Below, in pieces: positions 33,838-41,257 of a DNA stretch of 43,178 nucleotides. The stretch is from NCBI GenBank assembly GCA_900767075.1, contig CAAFXX010000387.1, positions 1 through 43,178 of the forward strand. The letters are read 5' to 3'. The stretch is from Bacteroidales bacterium (GTDB lineage Bacteria > Bacteroidota > Bacteroidia > Bacteroidales > Muribaculaceae). Position 1 is the stretch's first letter. Every line of letters begins with the position of its first letter. A program made the translations under genes and the position numbers. Below the pieces are notes generated by a model. It did no database searches. It saw only the letters and a program-made list of their open reading frames with translations, and was not told the DNA's origin.

Positions 33838-36800
33838 ATGAGAAAGAAACACAACGCAGCTAAAAGAAAACGCCACTTTTCGCGTTTGATCCTGTCGCTT
33901 TTGTCTCTGATAGCCCTTGCAGGCTTGCCATTGCCTGCCGTCGCGGCCGACAAGACTGTCACAGTGGGAACAGGCACTTCTCTCACCACCTACGTGCCGA
34001 TCATGACGACATGGCAAGACAATTGGTCGGAGATAATCTACACCTCCGACATGCTTGGGGAAATACCTGAAGGCGCTGTGATCAAACAAATCGGATTTAA
34101 CGGTGTGCCTCTTGGGGACATAGACAATATGCAGTATGAAGTTTATGTAAAAAGCACCACGGCGTCCACCGCTCCCTCTTCAAGATCGGATCTCTCCGAT
34201 TTCACATGCATCTTTAACGGTTCGGTTTCTGTCTCTGCGGCAGAAGACAACACTCCTGCCCCAATCCTGATGGCAGGGGGAAATAATGAATTCACCTATG
34301 AAGGAGGAAACCTTCATGTAATAGTGAAAACACACTTCTCAGAACTTCCCGGCAGCAGCATTTATTTCTCTTATCAGAACAAGCCTAAGTCAGTGCTGCA
34401 GGCCCTCAGCAACGACGGATGGTCCACCTGCCGCGAGGACAACTATCAGTACCAGCCGGTCTTGAACATGGAGATTGGTATGCCTGACGGTTACGTGGAT
34501 CTCACAAAAGTCACCGTAGGGACAGGCAATTCGACCGATAACGCCTCTCCCATGTCATTGTATTACGACAAGCATTCCATGAGCTCTACCCTGTATCTGA
34601 CAGATCAACTCGGCATTCCGTCAGGAATGGACATTCATCAGATCTCATATCAGGGATGGATAAACAAGACGGCACAGACTCCCTGCCACATACGCGTATG
34701 GATGGCAAATACACCCGATACGGAAATAGCCGCCCAAATTCCTGCCTTAGAAGCGATGATTCCCGTCATCGACACTCAGGTCACTCTCGATGAAGCGCAA
34801 GGCGGATACAACAATTATGTGGAAATATTGAAACTTAGGCTCGACACGCCTTTCCGCTATAACGGCGGCAACCTTCTTGTAGTCGTGCAGACTGACAATG
34901 AGACTACACAAGACGTCAAGTTTACCGTAAGTCCCGATTTTCCCGGGCAGGCAATATACGGTTATGGCGACTCCGACAATATGTCGGAATTTAAGTTCTA
35001 TACCTGCAAGTTACCTACGACTAATTTCTATTATGCGGCGCCACAGGCAGAAGCTACTCCCGAAATTTCATTCGTCACTTCCATGGAAGCCGGAAAAAAC
35101 ATCACCCTGTCGCTCAATTCTCGCGACGGTGTCCGCGTCGACTGGGGAGGTCATATTAAAGATTATCCTTATGGAGGAGCACTGACCCTCGGCTACGAAA
35201 TATCGGGCAATGAAATCAAGATATGGCCTATGTCGGAAGATGACCACATCACCTATTTCTCTTGCCGCAATGCCGGAATCACATCTATCGCACTTGATGC
35301 GCCGGGCCTCGTAAACCTCCGTCTCACCGACAACCTTCTTGACAGCATTAATATAGAGAAATGTCCGGTGCTTGAGACCCTCAACCTTAAGGGGAACAAG
35401 ATTTTCAGCTTCAACACCGCCTCGGCAACCATCAAGAATCTTGATTTATCGCGCAATGCGCTTGAAAAGCTACGCATCGCAGGATTCACGGCACTCGAGA
35501 GCCTTGATGTGTCGGTAAATTCTCTCCGCTATCCTGTCTGGATCGAATGGCCGGTGGCCCCGGCATTGAATTATCTGAACGTAGGCTTCAACAATCTTCT
35601 CCAGCTCGACCTTATCACTTATCGAAATCTTAAGACCCTCATCTGCAATAACAACAGCATCAGTGAACTCGAACTGAACGATGTGCCCGACCTCGAGGTC
35701 CTCAGAGCGGGATATAACGGTTTCAAAGCCCTTGACGTCGCTAAATGCCCGGGGCTGAAAGTGCTTGACATACGCGGCACTTCCGCCGGACCGATTCGCC
35801 TCAACGCCCTTCCATCGCTTGAAGAACTCAACATGCAGCTCACAGGCATTTCTTCAGTGAACCTCTCCGGCAATACAAAACTGCGCCACCTGGTTCTTTC
35901 CCAGAATGCCCTCACGGCAATCGACCTGTCAGCCAACAAGGCTATCGAACATCTCGATGTCAACCGAAACGAGATATCAACCGTCGACCTCTCGATGCTT
36001 TCCAAGCTTCGTTTCATCGACTGTTCGTCGAATGCCCTTAAAACTCTTGACCTTGCTTCCAATAATGCCCTTGACTCGGTCTACTGTTCTGTCAACAGCC
36101 TCACGGAACTTCCGCTTCCTGCCGGCAACCACATACAGTTCCTTGATTTTGCATCCAATTCCATAGCCTCTCAGCCGGACAACATCGGAGCTGTAAAGTA
36201 CCTTAACTGTTCCGACAACAAGTGGACCGCCACCGATTTCACCAAGACTCCGGAGATCATAGGCATTGACATCCATTCCAACATGCTGGGCAAAGAAGCC
36301 CTCAACGCGATGTTCACCCAGATTCCCGATATCAACGGCATCGTGATTCCAGAAAATGATGCCTCATGGATGGGTGTGTTGAATTATAAAGATAACCCCG
36401 GCACTGCCGAGGTCTCCCCTGAAGTTCCGGAAACTAAAGGTTGGAATTGCTCCTATAAAGCCAATATCCTGGGCGATGCATCGGCTGCCATAGTAATCCC
36501 CTCAGATATGTTATATACACGCATGTCGTTCGGATTAGACACCAAAGATGAAGTTTATTATGTCGACTGGGGCGACGGCAAGAAGGAGGAATTCCGCACG
36601 GAAAATCCCGAATACAGCTATAACAGCATTATCGGATATGCTGTAGGCCAGATCATACGCATCTACGCGCCCTCCGCCACCGAACTTGGCGTAAGCAATG
36701 CCGGATACCTTGACCTTGATGTATCGGGAATGCCTGAACTGTTGCGGCTTTCCTGCTCCGGCAATAATTTGACATCGCTTGATGTTTCAAAAAATACGAA

Positions 36801-38508
36801 ACTTCTCGACCTTAATTGCCGAAAGAATCCCCTTACAGCAATCACGCTCCCCGATAACTGCGCCCTTACAGGCCTTGACTGTTCATCGACACTCCTCCGC
36901 TCTTTCGACCTTTCAAAAGTACCTGCACTGACCCAGCTCGCCGTTAATTCCTGCCGTCTCGAGAGCCTCGACCTCAAACCTGTCAGGGATCTCAAGATGC
37001 TTCAGGCTGACGAAAACATGCTTAAGACCGTCGATCTTTCCGGTCTGTCCTCCCTGCAGTACCTTTATCTTTCAAAGAACCAGTTAGCCTCCCTGGACCT
37101 GAGCGACAATCTGGCCCTTAAAGAACTTGCCGTCGACTATAATAATATCGAGGCCCTTGACCTGTCGATGCTCAAATCAATCGAGGCGGCACATGTGAAT
37201 AAAAACAAGATCAAGACCATTAAGCTCGACAATCCGATGATGAAGACTCTCCTCGCGGGTTCAAACCGTCTCTCCGAGGTCGATCTTTCCAAGCTGCCTC
37301 TCGTCACTACAGCCACTGTCAATGACAACAGCCTTACATCCCTTGACCTTTCCGGAAACAGCATGATCATACAGATCTTTGCCGGCGACAACAAACTCGA
37401 GAGTCTGACCTTCGCATCCTCGATGCCCTCACTTAAACTCGTCAACGTTGCCAATAATGCCATTTCTTCCCTTGATCTCGCGGCTCTGCCCGCGGTTACA
37501 GAACTCGTGGCGTCAGGCAATAAACTTTCCGGGACACTCGATTTCTCAAACAACCCCGCGCTCTCTTTCCTTCAGGTATCCCATAATGAGATAGAGGCCT
37601 TCAAGTGGGGATCCTCGGCAGTCGTTGCCACAATCTATGCATCGTATAATAAACTCAGGACCCTCAACGTGCCCGGCACCGCCCTTTCCGTGCTTGATCT
37701 TTCAAGAAACGAGCTGGAGGCAGTCAGTCTCACACGACATGATAATCTCTTCTATCTCGTTCTTGATTTCAACAGGCTGACTTCGGTCAACCTTTCGGCA
37801 AACCAGAACCTGTGGGGCGTCTCGCTGCGCGCCAATCAGCTTGGGGCCTCCGCTATCGACCAGATATGCAATCAACTCCCCGACATAAACGACCTTGGCG
37901 TCGCAGCCGGTGAAGAGGCGTGGATGAAGTATCTTTTCCTTTCAGGAAATCCCGGTTGTGCGGATGCCGACGTGTCTCCCGCCATCTATAAGGGCTGGAC
38001 TGTAGTCATGAACGAAAGTATTCCACTCGACCGCATTCTCACCCTCAACGTTGTCGATAGTGAAGGAAAACCTGTAGAGAAAGCCAGTCTCACCCTCGTT
38101 GTCAACGGAGAAGACATGGGTATGAAACCTGTTGAGACGCAGCCCGGTGTATATGTCTACAATCCCCTCCCGGTGTTTAACGGCGTCACTTACGTCATCC
38201 GTGTCGAAAAAGATGAATTCAAGACACAGCTTGTCGATGTAAATGACATTGTGGAAGGCGACATGACCCTTACTGTCACGCTCGAAAAAGATTCAAGCGG
38301 AATTACAGATGCAGCCGGCGGTAAACTCAAGGTGACAGGTGGCATCGGATGTATTAGAATCAGCTTGCCTGAAACCGCCGACATCGTGGTTTATGACATC
38401 TTTGGACGTCCCGTCTTCTCCGGCTCTCTTCCCGCAGGAGACAATGTGCTCGACACTCTCGAACCGGGCATATATATCACACTTGGTTCCAAAGTACGTG
38501 TCTTCTGA
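33838..38508 (+). CDS. Giant secreted leucine-rich-repeat protein with duplicated architecture
   Basis: A 1,556-residue secreted protein; the ATG at 33838 gives a basic n-region and signal (LILSLLSLIALAGLPLPAVAA), although the frame is open from 33643. Order: two related beta domains starting VTVGTG (about 38-205 and 222-405); LRR unit 1 (about 408-876) with a VDWGGH cap; LRR unit 2 (about 878-1394) with a VDWGDG cap; a carboxypeptidase-regulatory-like beta domain (about 1397-1478; LNVVDSEGKPVEKASL); and a sorting-type tail (VVYDIFGRPVFSG, LEPGIYITLGSKVRVF). The LRRs are about 21-22 residues, with LDLSxNxLxxL consensus. Each unit ends with a similar IPDIN/LPDIN, SGNP/KDNP and KGW segment. No catalytic motif was found; surface binding is the likely role. 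Confidence 0.9.
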   Translation: MRKKHNAAKRKRHFSRLILSLLSLIALAGLPLPAVAADKTVTVGTGTSLTTYVPIMTTWQDNWSEIIYTSDMLGEIPEGAVIKQIGFNGVPLGDIDNMQYEVYVKSTTASTAPSSRSDLSDFTCIFNGSVSVSAAEDNTPAPILMAGGNNEFTYEGGNLHVIVKTHFSELPGSSIYFSYQNKPKSVLQALSNDGWSTCREDNYQYQPVLNMEIGMPDGYVDLTKVTVGTGNSTDNASPMSLYYDKHSMSSTLYLTDQLGIPSGMDIHQISYQGWINKTAQTPCHIRVWMANTPDTEIAAQIPALEAMIPVIDTQVTLDEAQGGYNNYVEILKLRLDTPFRYNGGNLLVVVQTDNETTQDVKFTVSPDFPGQAIYGYGDSDNMSEFKFYTCKLPTTNFYYAAPQAEATPEISFVTSMEAGKNITLSLNSRDGVRVDWGGHIKDYPYGGALTLGYEISGNEIKIWPMSEDDHITYFSCRNAGITSIALDAPGLVNLRLTDNLLDSINIEKCPVLETLNLKGNKIFSFNTASATIKNLDLSRNALEKLRIAGFTALESLDVSVNSLRYPVWIEWPVAPALNYLNVGFNNLLQLDLITYRNLKTLICNNNSISELELNDVPDLEVLRAGYNGFKALDVAKCPGLKVLDIRGTSAGPIRLNALPSLEELNMQLTGISSVNLSGNTKLRHLVLSQNALTAIDLSANKAIEHLDVNRNEISTVDLSMLSKLRFIDCSSNALKTLDLASNNALDSVYCSVNSLTELPLPAGNHIQFLDFASNSIASQPDNIGAVKYLNCSDNKWTATDFTKTPEIIGIDIHSNMLGKEALNAMFTQIPDINGIVIPENDASWMGVLNYKDNPGTAEVSPEVPETKGWNCSYKANILGDASAAIVIPSDMLYTRMSFGLDTKDEVYYVDWGDGKKEEFRTENPEYSYNSIIGYAVGQIIRIYAPSATELGVSNAGYLDLDVSGMPELLRLSCSGNNLTSLDVSKNTKLLDLNCRKNPLTAITLPDNCALTGLDCSSTLLRSFDLSKVPALTQLAVNSCRLESLDLKPVRDLKMLQADENMLKTVDLSGLSSLQYLYLSKNQLASLDLSDNLALKELAVDYNNIEALDLSMLKSIEAAHVNKNKIKTIKLDNPMMKTLLAGSNRLSEVDLSKLPLVTTATVNDNSLTSLDLSGNSMIIQIFAGDNKLESLTFASSMPSLKLVNVANNAISSLDLAALPAVTELVASGNKLSGTLDFSNNPALSFLQVSHNEIEAFKWGSSAVVATIYASYNKLRTLNVPGTALSVLDLSRNELEAVSLTRHDNLFYLVLDFNRLTSVNLSANQNLWGVSLRANQLGASAIDQICNQLPDINDLGVAAGEEAWMKYLFLSGNPGCADADVSPAIYKGWTVVMNESIPLDRILTLNVVDSEGKPVEKASLTLVVNGEDMGMKPVETQPGVYVYNPLPVFNGVTYVIRVEKDEFKTQLVDVNDIVEGDMTLTVTLEKDSSGITDAAGGKLKVTGGIGCIRISLPETADIVVYDIFGRPVFSGSLPAGDNVLDTLEPGIYITLGSKVRVF

Positions 38509-38534
38509 TGACATCCTTATAAGGGAACAAGTCC

Positions 38535-38563
38535 ACAGGGGCGGCCAATGGTCCGTCCCTGTT
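38535..38563 (+). terminator. Terminator after the giant LRR gene
   Basis: ACAGGGGCGG (38535-38544) pairs with CCGTCCCTGT (38553-38562) with one G-T pair, followed by TTATTTAT. It starts 26 bp after the stop. Confidence 0.78.
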
Positions 38564-38622
38564 TATTTATACTTTATTTCGGGAAAAGCGAACTGATAAG
38601 ATTATCTGGACTGTAAAACAAA

Positions 38623-38650
38623 AAACGGCAACCCTTTCAAGTTGCCGTTT
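38623..38650. terminator. Bidirectional terminator between convergent genes
   Basis: AAACGGCAAC (38623-38632) pairs with GTTGCCGTTT (38641-38650) around an 8-nt loop. The minus strand then reads TTTGTTTT, fitting the end of the mrp transcript 88 bp beyond its stop; the plus strand reads CATTTTTC. The remaining gap (38651-38737) holds nothing recognisable. Confidence 0.75.
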
Positions 38651-38737
38651 CATTTTTCAAGGGCACAATCATTCCGTACTTATCATGGACGGAAGAGACG
38701 CATGCCTTGTCAACCGTTATGGCGATTATGCACTTAA

Positions 38738-39817
38738 TTATTTCTTCAGGGCGTCGACAGCGGCTATAACGTTGTCGGCAAGAGTGCCGAATGCCTGCGC
38801 TTCGGGATTGGGGGATTCGGAGGCAAGTCCGAGGGCGACGGGATGACCGGCATCGGCGTCTTCCATGATTCCCTGTACAAGAGGAATCTGAGCCAGCAGC
38901 TTCACGCCGGTTTCCTCTGCAAGACGAACACCGCCTTCTTTGCCGAAGATATAATATCTCTCGTCAGGGTGATCCTCAGGTGTGAACCACGCCATGTTCT
39001 CGACAAGACCGAGGATAGGCACATTGACCTTATCATTGGTGAACATTGCAAGACCCTTGCGGGCATCGGCGAGAGCCACTTCCTGCGGTGTCGAGACTAC
39101 AACGACGCCGTCGATATCAAGTGTCTGTATAAGTGTAAGATGTATGTCGCTCGTACCGGGAGGCATATCTATCAGGAAATAATCCAGATCTCCCCACCAT
39201 GCATCTGTTATAAGTTGCTTGAGCGCGTTGCTTGCCATCATGCCTCGCCACAGCACCGGCTGGCTCTTGTCGACCATGAAGCCTATCGAAAGCATCTTCA
39301 CACCATAGCTTTCAAGGGGCTCGATCCAGTCGCGGCCTTCCTGATTGACCATGTAAAGTGATTCATCCTCAACACCGAACATCTTGGGCATCGACGGCCC
39401 GAATATATCGGCGTCAAGAAGACCGACCTTATAGCCTTTCACGGCAAGAGCCACGGCAAGATTGGCTGCCACAGTCGATTTACCGACACCCCCTTTGCCG
39501 GAACTGATTCCTATGATATGTTTCACGCCCGGCAGTACTTCCGGCTTGGGATCAGGCTCGTGACGGAATTGAACGGAAACGTTTCCCTTGACCTGAACGT
39601 CAGGCGAGATGTATGTGTTTATGGCTGTCTCAGCGGCACGGACCACCGATTTAACGAAAGGGTCGGTAGGCTTGTCGAATATCAGCGAGAAAGACACCTT
39701 GTCTCCGTCAATGCGGATATCGTCGGCGACCATTTCGTTCTCCACAAGATCCTTGCCGTTGCCGGGATACTTCACCTTACTCAACGCATCGAGTATAAGT
39801 TTGGGATATAATGTCAT
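38738..39817 (-). CDS. Mrp/NBP35-family iron-sulfur carrier ATPase
   Basis: Cytosolic P-loop ATPase that assembles or carries Fe-S clusters to target proteins. The 359-residue product has an N-terminal MIP18/DUF59 domain (about 5-85), then the deviant Walker A SSGKGGVGKSTVAANLA (about 105-122, two Lys), DADIFGPS (135-142), and the Walker B-type YFLIDMPPGTSD. The usual CxxC metal-binding pair after GLVENM is absent: the segment reads GLVENMAWFTPEDHPDERYYIFGKEGG. I believe this loss is common in Bacteroidota members. It is third in the minus-strand group, 105 bp after the BspA-type gene. Confidence 0.93.
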   Translation of the reverse strand: MTLYPKLILDALSKVKYPGNGKDLVENEMVADDIRIDGDKVSFSLIFDKPTDPFVKSVVRAAETAINTYISPDVQVKGNVSVQFRHEPDPKPEVLPGVKHIIGISSGKGGVGKSTVAANLAVALAVKGYKVGLLDADIFGPSMPKMFGVEDESLYMVNQEGRDWIEPLESYGVKMLSIGFMVDKSQPVLWRGMMASNALKQLITDAWWGDLDYFLIDMPPGTSDIHLTLIQTLDIDGVVVVSTPQEVALADARKGLAMFTNDKVNVPILGLVENMAWFTPEDHPDERYYIFGKEGGVRLAEETGVKLLAQIPLVQGIMEDADAGHPVALGLASESPNPEAQAFGTLADNVIAAVDALKK

Positions 39818-39922
39818 GACTTTATATGTTATTTATTCAGATACGTTTATTTATGTAACATCTTAATTTAAGGATATCAGGAACCGGAGTATAACACCTG
39901 TCCTATAATTCTGAACACCCTT

Positions 39923-41257
39923 CTATTCAATAAGTTTTTCAATCTTGACCTTTCCGGCGGACGCGGCTCTAAGTATCACGGTTCCATAACCGGCATCAAG
40001 AGGTACAAAGCATTTTTCAGCCGACGGCGCCATGTTTGCCATAATCTTTCCGTCGAGTGAGTATAAAGTGACCTCGTCAAGCAATTCCGATGAAGCCACG
40101 GTTATGCCATCGGCTTCTGCCGATACCGTGATCTTCACATTCTCGGCAAGAGAATCATCGACACCCGATGTATAAGGCGCTATCCTGAAATCCCTCCAGA
40201 CCGGGGTCGCACGCCATACCTCCTCGCAGCCCGACCTCACTATAAGTTCTATTGAGGAAACATCAAGTCCTTCAAATGAATTTTCGGAAACTTCCGGACA
40301 ATTATCACCACAGTCAAAGACATTCACTTTCCTCAAAGCCGATGCCCCGGCAAAAGACCTTTCCCCTACTTTCCGGACAGAAGCCGTAAAGCAGACATCC
40401 TCTATGCCGGATCCGGCAAATGCGCCGTCGGCTATTTCCTCGGAATCCACAGACTTCCGAAGCCTAAAAATTCCGGAAAGAGCGTAAGCAAGCGGAGAAG
40501 AAACATCACCGGAGAAAACAGTTTGAAGTGCGGATGTCCCCCAAAAGGCACCTTCTCCGACAGAACAAGAGGCGGAGACAGAAATATCCCTGATTTCCCG
40601 CGCGGAAGCAAAAGCATAATCATCGATTTCCTTCACCATGCACAGATCAAGCGACTGAACGGCAGTACCGGCGAACGCACACCTTCCAATTTTCCGTATT
40701 ACTCCGGCTGGAAGTAGGACCCGCCTCAGGGAACTGCAGCCGGCAAACGTATTATCCGGAATCTCCGCGCATCCCATGATAGACATATCCACCTTTGTCA
40801 GAGAACCGCACCCGCTGAAGATTCCTGTGCCGAGTTCCGCGACCGGAGGCATCGTGAACTCTACGAGAGGGGTTCCTGCGAAAGCGCCGTCACCGATCTT
40901 CGTGACGGAAAAAGGCAGCCTTACCTCCCGAACATTCGTACCCAAGAGCATAAAGGAAGGTATCTCTCCATCGGCAAAAACAGACTGTCCGTAATAGTTG
41001 TCAGCTCCGAGACTGTGTCCCTTTATCATTATTCCCGATAAGTCAAGGACTGTCACCGATGGAGACAGATAACGAAGACTCGTCAGATCAGCGGAGTTGA
41101 CCTCGCCGTGAAGCATGAGCATATTGTCTGAAGCATCTCCGGTACCCGCGACGCGTCCCGGCAATTCGCCCGGAGACACTGTCAACTCACGGGCTTCCGC
41201 CGTAATAGAAATCACGGCGGCTACGACAGCAATCAGTATTTCCGGGAACCGTCCCAT
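39923..41257 (-). CDS. Secreted BspA-type LRR protein with T9SS-like tail, coupled to the PorZ-like gene
   Basis: A 444-residue protein with signal peptide MGRFPEILIAVVAAVISITAEA. A Bacteroidota LRR cap follows (LTVSPGELPGR, LHGEVNSADLTSLRYL), then BspA-type repeats of about 23 residues (about 90-345; DNTFAGCSSLRRVLLPAGV and IADGAFAGSGIEDVCFTASVRKV are examples). The tail (VTLYSLDGKIMANMA, then AGYGTVILRAASAGKVKIEKLIE) is of sorting type. Its ATG overlaps the stop of the PorZ-like gene by one base (TGATG), so translation is probably coupled. It may be a partner or client of the T9SS surface machinery, or only an operon neighbour. Confidence 0.86.
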   Translation of the reverse strand: MGRFPEILIAVVAAVISITAEARELTVSPGELPGRVAGTGDASDNMLMLHGEVNSADLTSLRYLSPSVTVLDLSGIMIKGHSLGADNYYGQSVFADGEIPSFMLLGTNVREVRLPFSVTKIGDGAFAGTPLVEFTMPPVAELGTGIFSGCGSLTKVDMSIMGCAEIPDNTFAGCSSLRRVLLPAGVIRKIGRCAFAGTAVQSLDLCMVKEIDDYAFASAREIRDISVSASCSVGEGAFWGTSALQTVFSGDVSSPLAYALSGIFRLRKSVDSEEIADGAFAGSGIEDVCFTASVRKVGERSFAGASALRKVNVFDCGDNCPEVSENSFEGLDVSSIELIVRSGCEEVWRATPVWRDFRIAPYTSGVDDSLAENVKITVSAEADGITVASSELLDEVTLYSLDGKIMANMAPSAEKCFVPLDAGYGTVILRAASAGKVKIEKLIE

